From Clostridiales bacterium (GTDB lineage: Bacteria > Bacillota > Clostridia > Saccharofermentanales > Saccharofermentanaceae), in contig JAFZKB010000004.1 in assembly GCA_017551865.1 (NCBI GenBank), positions 1 to 47,032 of the forward strand: 47,032 bases of DNA, given 5' to 3'. Position 1 is the first letter of the stretch. Each line of letters opens with the position of its first letter. This document shows, piece by piece, positions 1 through 7,267 of the stretch. Position numbers and translations under genes: made by a program. The notes beneath the pieces are model-generated. The model was given only the letters and a program-made list of their open reading frames with translations. It was not told where the DNA came from and made no database searches.

Positions 1-175
1 AATACCAGCAACAACAGAATTTAATTGGATTATAGCACGTTTCAGGTCGAAAACATATCAAAATTCGGTTCGAGAAAGCCTCAAAAACGCTTCTGTGTTA
101 TTCTGTGAGATCTTAGTCTAAAGTTAGTATTTCATTCAAGGGTTAGTATTGAAAAAGTAACTGGAGGAGAAAGAA
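1..175. other. upstream flank of the ORF6N gene
   Basis: AT-rich sequence with no complete gene. Two copies of the 9-mer GTTAGTATT (124-132 and 143-151) lie 19 bp apart just upstream of the ORF6N gene and could be a regulatory repeat. The first about 120 bases are open in one forward frame, but nothing recognisable is encoded, so I do not call a gene. An AGGAG ribosome binding site lies just before the start at 176. Confidence 0.4.
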
Positions 176-1102
176 ATGTCAAACGATTACGCAGAAAAGT
201 TGATTGCAGATGAATCTTTGTTGAAAAACAAGATATACGTTATTCGTGGCCTTCAAGTTATGTTGGATTATGATTTGGCCGAGTTGTATGGATATGAAGT
301 CCGATCATTAAATCAGCAGGTCAAGCGCAATCTTTCTCGCTTTCCTGATGATTTTATGTTTCAACTTACCAAAGATGAAATTGAATTCGTGAAATCACAA
401 AATGTGATTTCACCAGATTCAACATTCTTTTCAGGCCAGGAAGGAGGTCGAAGAAAAGCGCCATATGCTTTTACAGAGCAGGGTATATATATGTTGGCAA
501 CCGTGCTCAAGGGTGAGTTGGCAGAACGGCAAAGCATTTTTATCATGAGAGCCTTCCGCGAGATGCGACACTTTATATCAAATAACGCCCTATTGTTTGA
601 AAAGGTCAGCCACATAGAGCTTAAACAGCTTGAATATCAGAAGTCGACAGATGAAAGGTTTGATAAAGTGTTTCAGTACATCGAGGATCATGAAGAAGCG
701 GAACAGAAGGTGTTTTTTGATGGCCAGATTTATGACGCCTTCAGGTTGCTTACTTCTATTATCCAGAAAGCAAAGAAGGAGATTATCTTGATAGATGGGT
801 ATGTTGATGTTGATACTTTAAACATTTTGGCAAAGAAAAATACCGGTGTTGCTGTAAGGGTCTATACATACGCGAGTACAAGACTGACAAATACAGATGC
901 AGCAACCTTCAATGCACAGTATCCGACATTGACGGTAAAAAAGACACAGGTATTCCATGATCGATTTCTGATTCTGGATAGTACGATGGTTTATCATATC
1001 GGAGCTTCACTTAAGGATGCTGGAAAGAAATGTTTTGGTTTGTCCAAGTGGGATGATCAAGGTCTTATCACTGATTTGCTGAATCGCCTGAAGAATGTAT
1101 AG
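176..1102 (+). CDS. ORF6N domain protein with PLD-like C-terminal region
   Basis: A 308-residue cytosolic protein. Residues about 10-130 match the ORF6N (KilA-N-related) DNA-binding module: IYVIRGLQVMLDYDLAELYG, RNLSRFPDDFMFQLT and YAFTEQGIYMLATVL are family hallmarks. A connecting helical segment follows. Residues about 180-305 form a phospholipase-D-like half with FHDRFLILD and HIGASLKDAGKK; the H-x-R/K pattern is partly kept and nuclease activity is not assured. ORF6N domains are best known from phage antirepressors, but this two-part architecture is common as a stand-alone chromosomal gene in gut bacteria. It is more AT-rich than most of the window and has no phage neighbours, which suggests horizontal acquisition. 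Its target is unknown. The start has a good AGGAG site. Confidence 0.85.
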   Translation: MSNDYAEKLIADESLLKNKIYVIRGLQVMLDYDLAELYGYEVRSLNQQVKRNLSRFPDDFMFQLTKDEIEFVKSQNVISPDSTFFSGQEGGRRKAPYAFTEQGIYMLATVLKGELAERQSIFIMRAFREMRHFISNNALLFEKVSHIELKQLEYQKSTDERFDKVFQYIEDHEEAEQKVFFDGQIYDAFRLLTSIIQKAKKEIILIDGYVDVDTLNILAKKNTGVAVRVYTYASTRLTNTDAATFNAQYPTLTVKKTQVFHDRFLILDSTMVYHIGASLKDAGKKCFGLSKWDDQGLITDLLNRLKNV

Positions 1103-1142
1103 GAAAAATCATCTAATCAGAATAGTACCGTACATCAAACGA

Positions 1143-1210
1143 GAGAAAGGCGCAGGGTCGTTCAAATCTTTTGATTTCAAATGATATCTTAATTGTCCTG
1201 ACTACACATA
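1143..1210 (+). repeat. intergenic direct repeat type I, copy 1
   Basis: Aligned without gaps at an offset of 2890 bp, 1151-1210 matches 4041-4100 at about 45 of 60 positions by hand count. The core TTCAAATCTT is identical, and a small AATC/GATT stem-loop and TGTCCT..TACACA are shared. The copy lies after the ORF6N gene; copy 2 lies after the redox operon, so the operon is bracketed. Confidence 0.6.
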
Positions 1211-1240
1211 ATAGGGTTCAATCTTTACTGGATTTCCCGA

Positions 1241-1280
1241 AAAGGACAGGAATATCGTATTTCCTGTCCTTTGTTTTTGT
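1241..1280 (+). terminator. intrinsic terminator
   Basis: A perfect 12-bp stem (AAAGGACAGGAA at 1241-1252 with TTCCTGTCCTTT at 1261-1272) has an 8-nt loop and is followed by a GTTTTTGT tract. It would end transcription from the ORF6N gene. Confidence 0.85.
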
Positions 1281-1339
1281 CCGGTAATACATAGGGTAAT
1301 CTCAGTCAGATGCTGGTTTCAAAGCAGATCCGCTTTATC

Positions 1340-1394
1340 TTGACACGGCGTCAGAATGGAATTATAATGTGTTCTGACACGATGTCAGAACACA
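1340..1394 (+). promoter_or_regulatory. tetR operon promoter with two operators
   Basis: The -35 TTGACA (1340-1345), a 17-bp spacer and -10 TATAAT (1363-1368) are perfect consensus. A 12-bp perfect inverted repeat with a 3-bp centre (arms 1368-1379 and 1383-1394) starts at the last base of the -10. Its core TGACACGATGTCAGAA (1375-1390) recurs at 14 of 16 positions as TGACACGGCGTCAGAA (1341-1356), overlapping the -35. The copies are 34 bp apart. This is the layout expected for TetR autorepression. Confidence 0.88.
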
Positions 1395-1424
1395 AACAAT
1401 CCTTAATGAAATGGAGATTATGAT

Positions 1425-2051
1425 ATGCCGAAGGGATCACCGGAATTAACGGCTGCAAGGAAAGAAGAAATCATAAATGCCTGTGAGCAGCTTTATCAGA
1501 CAATGAGTTTTAAGGATATCACACTGAAAGAGATCGGAGCAGTGACATCTTTTACCAGAACATCCATCTACAATTATTTCCAAACAAAGGAAGAAATCTT
1601 TCTTGCTCTTTATGAGCGTGAGTATGACAGATGGAATGAGGAGCTTGTGGTCATCAGGAAGAATAAGAGTTTGAGCAGACGAAAGCTGGCGGAAAAGATC
1701 GCTTCCTCTATTGCAAACAGAAAGCAGTTATTAAAACTTCTCTCCATGAATAATTATGACATGGAAGCCAACAGCAGGCCGGAACTTCTTGTGTCGTTCA
1801 AGAAAGCATATGGAGAATCAATGAGAAATATATGCCGGCTGCTTGAAAAGTTCTGCCCGGAGATGACAGTTGAGGATATTCAAAACTTTATATATATTTT
1901 CTTCCCGTTCATGTTCGGGATTTATCCCTATACCGAGGTTACAGACAAACAGAGGGAAGCAATGAAACAGGCAGATATAGATTTTGCTTATCAGTCAATA
2001 CAGGAGATTACCTATGCATGCCTTATCAGGCTGCTGGGAGAAAATAAATAG
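1425..2051 (+). CDS. TetR/AcrR family transcriptional regulator
   Basis: A 208-residue one-component repressor. Residues about 10-60 form the TetR helix-turn-helix (TLKEIGAVTSFTRTSIYNYF followed by KEEIFLALYERE). The rest is the helical ligand-binding and dimerisation domain, length typical of the family. It is the first gene of the operon running to 4025, only 20 bp before the flavodoxin gene. Two near-identical palindromic operators cover its own promoter, so it probably represses itself and the whole operon and is released by a small molecule. The downstream redox genes suggest a quinone, electrophile or similar xenobiotic, but the ligand cannot be read from the sequence. Confidence 0.9.
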   Translation: MPKGSPELTAARKEEIINACEQLYQTMSFKDITLKEIGAVTSFTRTSIYNYFQTKEEIFLALYEREYDRWNEELVVIRKNKSLSRRKLAEKIASSIANRKQLLKLLSMNNYDMEANSRPELLVSFKKAYGESMRNICRLLEKFCPEMTVEDIQNFIYIFFPFMFGIYPYTEVTDKQREAMKQADIDFAYQSIQEITYACLIRLLGENK

Positions 2052-2071
2052 CACAATAAAAGGAGGAAAAC

Positions 2072-2554
2072 ATGATGGCGAAGAAGGTTTTAGTGGCATG
2101 CTTTTCAGCAAGCGGCGTGACGAAACAGGTCGGAGAGGAAATCGCCCGCATAGCAGGTGGAGTTTTTTTCGAGATCGTTCCGAAAGAAGTTTATACATCC
2201 GATGACCTTAATTGGATGAACAAGAAGAGCCGCAGCAGTGTGGAAATGAACGATCCGTCAGTAAGGCCGGAGATTGCCGGAACCGTAGCTGATATGGATG
2301 CCTATGACACGGTGATCGTTGGCTTCCCGATCTGGTGGGGCTTGGCTCCGCGCATTATCGAAACATTCCTGGAAAGCTATGATTTCAGTGGAAAGACCAT
2401 AGTGCCATTCTGTACATCCGGCGGAAGCGGAGTAGGAAGAAGCGATGTCGCTCTTCATAAGAATGTTGTTAGCAACGCGAAATGGGAAAAGGGCAGACAG
2501 ATCAACCGCCCGAATGAGAGTGAGATAAAGAAGTGGCTTGCCGAAGTATTGTGA
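2072..2554 (+). CDS. flavodoxin family protein, cytosolic
   Basis: A 160-residue flavodoxin-fold protein without a signal peptide. The FMN phosphate loop is ACFSASGVTKQVGEEIA (residues about 9-25). The family signature VGFPIWWGLAPRIIETFLES and the PFCTSGGSGVG segment that contacts the isoalloxazine ring are both present. It may act as an FMN-dependent electron carrier or quinone reductase. It is preceded by AGGAGG; ATG at 2072 or 2075 could both serve. It is the first enzyme gene of the TetR operon and is paralogous to the lipoprotein-anchored flavodoxin at 3312, so the operon has an inside and an outside version of the same fold. Confidence 0.88.
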   Translation: MMAKKVLVACFSASGVTKQVGEEIARIAGGVFFEIVPKEVYTSDDLNWMNKKSRSSVEMNDPSVRPEIAGTVADMDAYDTVIVGFPIWWGLAPRIIETFLESYDFSGKTIVPFCTSGGSGVGRSDVALHKNVVSNAKWEKGRQINRPNESEIKKWLAEVL

Positions 2555-2582
2555 GCTATTGCCAAATGAAGGGGGCTAACCT

Positions 2583-2912
2583 ATGAGTATTACTGTTAAT
2601 ATCCGGTACAAAGGTAAAAGTGGCGCTGCGAAGAAATTTGCAGAAGAAATGATATCCCGAGGAACAGTGGCTGATATTAGAAATGAGGCCGGAAATCTGA
2701 AGTATGAATACTTTCAGTCACTTGATGATCCTGAAACCATACTGCTTATTGACAGCTGGGAAGATCAGAAGGCTATCGATATTCATCACGCCTCTCCTAT
2801 GATGAAAACAATCATTGAACTTAGAAAAAAGTATGATCTTCATATGACAGTAGAAAGATATAAGTCTGATGACACTATGCCTGAATCAGATAAAAGTTTT
2901 ATCAGAGAATAG
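2583..2912 (+). CDS. antibiotic biosynthesis monooxygenase (ABM) domain protein
   Basis: A 109-residue single ABM-type ferredoxin-like barrel protein. It begins with a strand and a helix holding a KSGAAKKFAEEM segment; LLIDSWEDQKAIDIHHASPMM matches the W-x-D/E...H-x-x-S/T region of YgiN-like quinol monooxygenases. Such proteins are small dimers that oxidise quinols or protect against them, often without a cofactor. It has a strong AAGGGGG ribosome site and lies between flavodoxin and CMD genes in the TetR operon. The C-terminal extension of about 15 residues is charged and probably disordered. The substrate is unknown. Confidence 0.82.
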   Translation: MSITVNIRYKGKSGAAKKFAEEMISRGTVADIRNEAGNLKYEYFQSLDDPETILLIDSWEDQKAIDIHHASPMMKTIIELRKKYDLHMTVERYKSDDTMPESDKSFIRE

Positions 2913-2929
2913 AAAGGAAGGGACGGAGA

Positions 2930-3259
2930 ATGGGTAAGAAAATCGTACAGACAGCGGGAAGAAATCAGCTTGGTGAATTCGCACCGATGTTTGCGCATCT
3001 GAATGATGATGTACTGTTCGATGAGGTGTGGAATGACGAAGCCATTGATGTGAAGACAAAATGCATCATCACAGTGGTAAGCCTTATGGCGTCAGGTATT
3101 ACGGATTCTTCCCTGAAGTATCACCTGCAGAACGCAAAAGATCACGGTGTGACGAAGGAAGAGATCGCAGCAATCATTACCCACGCAACGATGTATGTAG
3201 GCTGGCCAAAAGGGTGGGCAGTGTTCAGACTGGCAAAAGAAGCGTGGAATGAAGAGTGA
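2930..3259 (+). CDS. carboxymuconolactone decarboxylase (CMD) family protein
   Basis: A 109-residue all-helical CMD/AhpD-like protein. Diagnostic segments are KCIITVVSLMASG, LKYHLQNAKDHGVTKEEIAA and ATMYVGWPKGWAVFRLAKEA. It lacks the redox CxxC of AhpD, so it resembles the gamma-carboxymuconolactone decarboxylase-like branch rather than a peroxidase partner. These small proteins are hexameric and often sit beside flavodoxins, quinol monooxygenases and aldo-keto reductases in stress operons. It starts 17 bp after the ABM gene with a GGACGGAG site. A catalytic role is not certain. Confidence 0.88.
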   Translation: MGKKIVQTAGRNQLGEFAPMFAHLNDDVLFDEVWNDEAIDVKTKCIITVVSLMASGITDSSLKYHLQNAKDHGVTKEEIAAIITHATMYVGWPKGWAVFRLAKEAWNEE

Positions 3260-3311
3260 ACCGGTATCTAATGAAGATTTCGGTAGTATGAAATAACGGA
3301 GACGACACAGT

Positions 3312-4025
3312 ATGAGGAAAATTAAAACAGCGGCTGCATTATTATTGGTGTTTTGCATGTGCTTTGCTCTTTCTGCCTGCGGAAGCAGTGCGGATCATAC
3401 ACAAGCCGAAAATGCAGATAACGCTACTATAGAGAGCACACAGACACAGGCGGATACAAAAGAGAGTGCTGAGACGACAGTCCAAAGCACAACCGAGGCT
3501 ACAACAGAAACTGAAGAAAGTATTCAGCCCAAACAGGAGGATACAGAGTCGGAAACGGATGTCCTCGTAGTTGTTTTTTCAGCAACCGGTACAACAAAAG
3601 GAGTTGCGGAAAAGATCGCTGCTATCGAAAATGCAGATCTGTATGAAATAGTTGCTGCAGAGCCTTATTCTGACGAGGACCTGAATTATAATGATAATAA
3701 CAGCCGAACATCAAAAGAGCAGAACGATGCTTCTGTAAGACCCGGTATTGCAAGTGAAAGCATTGATATTACAAAATATTCCAAAATCTATATAGGCTAT
3801 CCGATCTGGTGGGGGCAGGAACCACGCATTATGGATACCTTTGTTGAGAGTTATAATTTTGGAGATATTATAATGATCCCATTCTGTACCTCAGGAAGCA
3901 GCGGTATTGGAAAAAGCGGATCTACTCTTGCTGATCTTTCCGGAAACGGAAATTGGATCGAAGGAAAAAGATTTGATGGCGGGGTTTCCGAAGATGCTCT
4001 GAGAGAATGGATTAATGGATTGTGA
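3312..4025 (+). CDS. flavodoxin-domain lipoprotein
   Basis: A 237-residue protein with a lipoprotein signal peptide: basic MRKIK, a hydrophobic core, and lipobox LSAC with Cys23. A Thr/Glu/Ala-rich linker (about 26-80) precedes a full flavodoxin domain (about 82-237) with VVFSATGTTKGVAEKIA, YIGYPIWWGQEPRIMDTFVE and PFCTSGSSGIGKSG. It should be anchored on the outer face of the membrane. The domain is clearly paralogous to the cytosolic flavodoxin at 2072. Flavodoxins normally work in the cytosol, so an exported one needs FMN outside the cell, or covalent flavin; extracellular electron transfer or quinone/azo reduction are possibilities. It is the last gene of the TetR operon. Confidence 0.87.
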   Translation: MRKIKTAAALLLVFCMCFALSACGSSADHTQAENADNATIESTQTQADTKESAETTVQSTTEATTETEESIQPKQEDTESETDVLVVVFSATGTTKGVAEKIAAIENADLYEIVAAEPYSDEDLNYNDNNSRTSKEQNDASVRPGIASESIDITKYSKIYIGYPIWWGQEPRIMDTFVESYNFGDIIMIPFCTSGSSGIGKSGSTLADLSGNGNWIEGKRFDGGVSEDALREWINGL

Positions 4026-4032
4026 TAAGATC

Positions 4033-4100
4033 AGAAAGAGCGCGTGTTCGTTCAAATCTTACGATTCCGACTAATATCGTAAATGTCCTAATTACACAGT
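4033..4100 (+). repeat. intergenic direct repeat type I, copy 2
   Basis: Partner of 1143-1210; 4041-4100 is about 75% identical to 1151-1210 without gaps. It shares TTCAAATCTT, the AATC/GATT stem-loop, ATATC and TGTCCT..TACACA. Like copy 1, it lies right after a gene and before an intrinsic terminator. Confidence 0.6.
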
Positions 4101-4107
4101 AAACATG

Positions 4108-4150
4108 AAACGACGATTGGATATTAAACGATCCGATCGTCGTTTTCGTT
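4108..4150 (+). terminator. intrinsic terminator of the redox operon
   Basis: The stem AAACGACGAT (4108-4117) pairs with ATCGTCGTTT (4136-4145). A T-G step and an inner GGAT/ATCC stem follow, closing an 8-nt loop, then TTTTCGTTCTT. The 3' half of this hairpin is repeated alone at 5261-5275. Confidence 0.7.
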
Positions 4151-4201
4151 CTTCGCTCCTCATTTACGACCATTTTCAGGTAGTATAATGATTATGTAAC
4201 G
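4127..4201 (+). repeat. intergenic direct repeat type II, copy 1, carrying a promoter
   Basis: Matches 5257-5331: ATCCGATCGTCGTTTTC and TTCTTCGC are shared, then TTACGACCATTT is identical, then GTATAATGA. The unit contains a TATAAT -10 box (4184-4189) suited to drive the gene at 4274. It starts within the 3' arm of the terminator. Confidence 0.7.
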
Positions 4202-4273
4202 GTGGCAATCCTTAGTATGGAAAACTTATAGCATAACCGACTAAGGTGTTTTTTTCGAAGGGAGGAGAATACT

Positions 4274-5224
4274 ATGGCTGTGGAAATCAGCACATATAAT
4301 TATGGTTTATGTTTGTTCTCTATGCCGCATATACAGGCATTTTTGAAGGAAAAGAAAATCCGATCAAAAAAGGTATTGGAGGTAATGCAGAAACAGAAGG
4401 ATATTTATCTAGACGCAATCGGAAAAGGTGTATGGCTGCCGATTGTGGGAATCAATTCCGGACACTACCGGGTATGCGTGGATGGAGTTGACGAGGTTTT
4501 TGATGATGAGTGGGAAGAAATTTTCTCTTATGACGGATTTAACCTTGAGGTGCAGGACGGCTTCTGGCTTTCAGATACCGGCAGTTTTTTGAAATTCGAG
4601 CCGGAAGAATATGAAGGCGACGGTGAGGAGATTGCTGGGAGCTGGGGGATGGTGACCTATAATTCATCGAAAGAACGCTGGCATAAAGATATGGCTGGTA
4701 CGCTCAGTTATTCGGATGTGCATTATGATTTTCCGAATGGAAAATACCTGGTGACAATCCACGGTATGGCAAGAAAAGTACCGAATGCGGAAAGAGGCGC
4801 CTTGAATTACGGATATCGTTTTACCCTGATTGAGACGGATGTGTTTACTGAATGCCGCAATCCGAGGGAAAACGAGTTATACGAGTTTAATACCGAATGG
4901 CTGAAAACCACTGTTTCCGGAAAAGTATGCTGGCTGCCGAAGAAGGAGAGTGGCATAAAATGGCCAGTGGAGCAAGCTGAACTTGGCAGGCAGATCGTAA
5001 TTCCGATGGATGGGGATGGTGTAGCGTATCTGGTCATTAAGTTCAAAATGGATGATAAAGCGGAGGAAGGCGTTACACACTGTCGTGTGAAAACAAGAAA
5101 GTGGAAGAGTACAGACGAAGATTATATGCTGGAGCGGGGGAAGAAATACTCGATTTGTGAGATGACGAAAAAGCGGGATCAGAAGATATTCAAAAAACTG
5201 GGCACACTGACTATAGAAGATTAA
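4274..5224 (+). CDS. uncharacterised 316-residue protein
   Basis: I do not recognise the family. The protein has no signal peptide or membrane segment, is rich in aromatic residues and acidic stretches, and alternates short strand-like segments, suggesting a cytosolic mostly-beta protein. Residues 1-60 are helical and basic. Two similar strand blocks (YDFPNGKYLVTIHGMARK and ALNYGYRFTLIETDVF) lie near residues 155-195. A glycine-aspartate turn (MDGDGVAYLVIKFKMDD) lies near 240. It is a single-gene unit with a strong GGGAGGAG site and its own promoter, bracketed by type II repeats. It might be a contact-toxin immunity-like protein, but nothing shows this directly. Confidence 0.75.
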   Translation: MAVEISTYNYGLCLFSMPHIQAFLKEKKIRSKKVLEVMQKQKDIYLDAIGKGVWLPIVGINSGHYRVCVDGVDEVFDDEWEEIFSYDGFNLEVQDGFWLSDTGSFLKFEPEEYEGDGEEIAGSWGMVTYNSSKERWHKDMAGTLSYSDVHYDFPNGKYLVTIHGMARKVPNAERGALNYGYRFTLIETDVFTECRNPRENELYEFNTEWLKTTVSGKVCWLPKKESGIKWPVEQAELGRQIVIPMDGDGVAYLVIKFKMDDKAEEGVTHCRVKTRKWKSTDEDYMLERGKKYSICEMTKKRDQKIFKKLGTLTIED

Positions 5225-5256
5225 ACCGGAAGTAATGAACTAAGAATCAAATTGTA

Positions 5257-5331
5257 AGCGATCCGATCGTCGTTTTCATTCTTCGCCCCCCCAATTACGA
5301 CCATTTAATGATGGTATAATGAGCATTAACA
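5257..5331 (+). repeat. intergenic direct repeat type II, copy 2, with extended -10 promoter
   Basis: Second copy of the unit at 4127-4201. It carries TGGTATAAT (5312-5320), an extended -10 promoter for the kinase gene at 5389. Unlike copy 1, it has no upstream AAACGACGAT arm, so only the 3' half of the terminator stem was copied. That marks the duplication break point. Confidence 0.7.
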
Positions 5332-5388
5332 GGGGGAGACCCCATGGAACGGAAAAAAGGTCTGCTTTTTACATCATAGGAGGTTCAA

Positions 5389-5910
5389 GTGATAATCCTG
5401 ATTACCGGTGCTTCTCATACGGGGAAGACCGTTCTTGCACAGAAACTTCTGAATAAGTATGGTTATCCATATATTTCTATTGATCATTTGAAAATGGGTC
5501 TTATCCGAAGCGGAAATACTGATCTCACTCCCGAAGATGACGAAAAACTTACGGATTATCTCTGGCCGATCGTTAGGGAGATGATGAAAACTGCGATTGA
5601 GAATCATCAAAATCTCATTGTGGAGGGATGCTACGTTCCGTTTGAATGGAGAAAAGATTTTGATGAGAATTACTTGTCCAACATCTGTTTTGTTTGTTTA
5701 GCATTCACTGAAGAATATATAAGAACACACTACGAGATCATCCAGAAGCATGCATCAGATATTGAAAGCAGATTGGATGATTCGGACTGTACTATACAGC
5801 GGCTGGTCTCAGAGAATCACGCTTTTGTTCATGGGTTTGAAGATGCCGGGGAGAGTGTTGTTTTTGTTAATGGTGATTATAGTCAGATAAAAGTGTTGAG
5901 AGATATGTGA
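5389..5910 (+). CDS. P-loop NTPase, small-molecule kinase-like
   Basis: A 173-residue protein opening with MIILITGASHTGKTVLAQKL; GASHTGKT is a Walker A motif at residues 7-14. SIDHLKMGLIRS (about 31-42) looks like the substrate-binding segment of 2-phosphoglycerate kinase/AAA_33-type enzymes, and LIVEGCYVPFEWR (about 79-91) fits the Walker B strand region. A phosphate-transfer role on a small molecule or nucleotide is inferred; the substrate is unknown. It starts at GTG with TAGGAGGT at 5377-5384; no nearer start fits. The stop codon overlaps the next start (TGATG), so the acetyltransferase downstream is translationally coupled. Confidence 0.8.
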   Translation: MIILITGASHTGKTVLAQKLLNKYGYPYISIDHLKMGLIRSGNTDLTPEDDEKLTDYLWPIVREMMKTAIENHQNLIVEGCYVPFEWRKDFDENYLSNICFVCLAFTEEYIRTHYEIIQKHASDIESRLDDSDCTIQRLVSENHAFVHGFEDAGESVVFVNGDYSQIKVLRDM

Positions 5911-6413
5911 TGGAACTACGAAAAATAAACATAGAAGATGCTTTTTATGAATGGCAGTTTATAACGGAACTTCCGGCAGAAGAGAACGGGTTGGAAAATT
6001 CTTATCACGGGATCTCCTACGAAGAATATGTCGAGAAAGTGCTTCCGAAGATCATGTCGTATGAGCATGCCGAGAACATGCCTGACTGGTTTGTCCCGGA
6101 AACGATCTTCTATTTGTGGGACGGGGAAATTCTTGTCGGAGAATTCCATGTACGGCATCATCTGACGGAGGCATTACGGACCGGTTCAGGACATATCGGA
6201 TACAGTATTCGAAGAGATCTGCGCGGAAAAGGGTATGGAACTGCCGGTTTGAAACTAACTTTGGAAAAAGCCAGAGAAATCATCCCTGAAGAGGAAGTAT
6301 TCTTTCGAGTAAAGAAAGATAACATCGCATCAAAGAGAGTCCTGGAAAAGAACAGAGCCTATGTTACCGGCGAAGATGATGAGCACCTTTTTATGAGGAT
6401 ACGAAAGCAGTGA
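5910..6413 (+). CDS. GNAT family N-acetyltransferase
   Basis: A 167-residue GNAT protein. The acetyl-CoA pyrophosphate loop is IGYSIRRDLRGKGYGTAGLK (R/Q-x-x-G-x-G/A form). Motif B follows as VFFRVKKDNIASKRVLEKNR. The ATG at 5910 overlaps the kinase stop as TGATG; a GTG three bases earlier is possible but less likely. Its closest character is the Acetyltransf_3-like group that modifies small molecules or protein N-termini. Coupling to the kinase suggests a shared pathway or a two-step modification, which is inference. Confidence 0.88.
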   Translation: MELRKINIEDAFYEWQFITELPAEENGLENSYHGISYEEYVEKVLPKIMSYEHAENMPDWFVPETIFYLWDGEILVGEFHVRHHLTEALRTGSGHIGYSIRRDLRGKGYGTAGLKLTLEKAREIIPEEEVFFRVKKDNIASKRVLEKNRAYVTGEDDEHLFMRIRKQ

Positions 6414-6433
6414 TTATATCCGGAGAGATGCGG

Positions 6434-7129
6434 TCAAGTTCGCTTTTTGATATTCGGGCAGATCTCCGTCAGCACGAATCTTCGAAGTTCCTCTGCATGA
6501 TCTTTGATATATCCGGATAATGCTCTTTTGGAGATCTTCGAAGTTGGAGTAGGCTCTGAATCAGTCTGTTCTTCTTCGGATCGGGTCGTTTCGACTGTGG
6601 TCATGTAAGATATGTAATCCGTTTCTGCCATCAGGATCACGTTATCTATCAGATAATAGAAATGGTGGATCTCTGCGTCGTTTGCAGGCATATTAGCCTC
6701 GAACCAGTTGCTGCCCTCGCCTAAGATGTTGTCTTTACCTTTTTGCCCACGCTCGTTATAGTATTCGATCACGAAATCGTACTCATTCTGATAGCATTTT
6801 TTGGCATCCTTGGCGGAGTCAAATACCCAGTAAGTTATATAATCTTTTTCTTCTGTTTTATCTGTTGCGCACTTGATCACAAGATTCCCCGTTTTGGGAG
6901 AGGAGCCCTCTCTTTTCACAGAGTATTTTCCTAAAACAAACGAAGAGGATTCGCCGTAATCGAGACCGGAATTGCTCACATATTTTACACCGCTCAGATC
7001 GTCTGCCGGGAAATCCGACTTTTCCGGGAACAGCTTAGGTATCAGGAAAACCGCGAGCGCGACCAATACCCCGATCAATGCTACGGATATTAATATGATT
7101 AAGGTTGTTTCTTTTCGCTTATTCTCCAT
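6434..7129 (-). CDS. membrane-anchored protein of unknown function
   Basis: A 231-residue protein. A basic start (MENKRKETT) is followed by one membrane helix (residues about 9-31, IILISVALIGVLVALAVFLI), leaving about 195 residues outside. The outer domain holds DYGESSSFVLGKYSVKREG, YWVFDSAKDAKKCYQNEY and a HFYYLIDNVILMAETDY strand, which together look like a compact alpha/beta domain. I chose ATG at 7129 because it is followed at once by the anchor and because a TATAAT box lies upstream at 7185-7190, inside the only longer reading. It ends 20 bp from the convergent acetyltransferase. No family is recognised. Confidence 0.72.
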   Translation of the reverse strand: MENKRKETTLIILISVALIGVLVALAVFLIPKLFPEKSDFPADDLSGVKYVSNSGLDYGESSSFVLGKYSVKREGSSPKTGNLVIKCATDKTEEKDYITYWVFDSAKDAKKCYQNEYDFVIEYYNERGQKGKDNILGEGSNWFEANMPANDAEIHHFYYLIDNVILMAETDYISYMTTVETTRSEEEQTDSEPTPTSKISKRALSGYIKDHAEELRRFVLTEICPNIKKRT

Positions 7130-7184
7130 AAAGGGCACCCCGCTGCATTTTCGAATCGTTTGGAATATTCCTGCTGATGACTTT

Positions 7185-7190
7185 ATTATA
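7185..7190 (-). promoter_or_regulatory. -10 box for the membrane-anchored protein
   Basis: TATAAT on the minus strand, 55 bp upstream of the chosen start. No good -35 lies at 17 bp; a TTGATA lies at 7214-7219 but with 23-bp spacing, so support is moderate. Confidence 0.45.
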
Positions 7191-7267
7191 CTAAGAATCC
7201 TGGAGTCGTCTGCTATCAAGTTTCATTTTGTCCCAAAAGACGTAAAATAAGCGTTATAAAAATGCTG

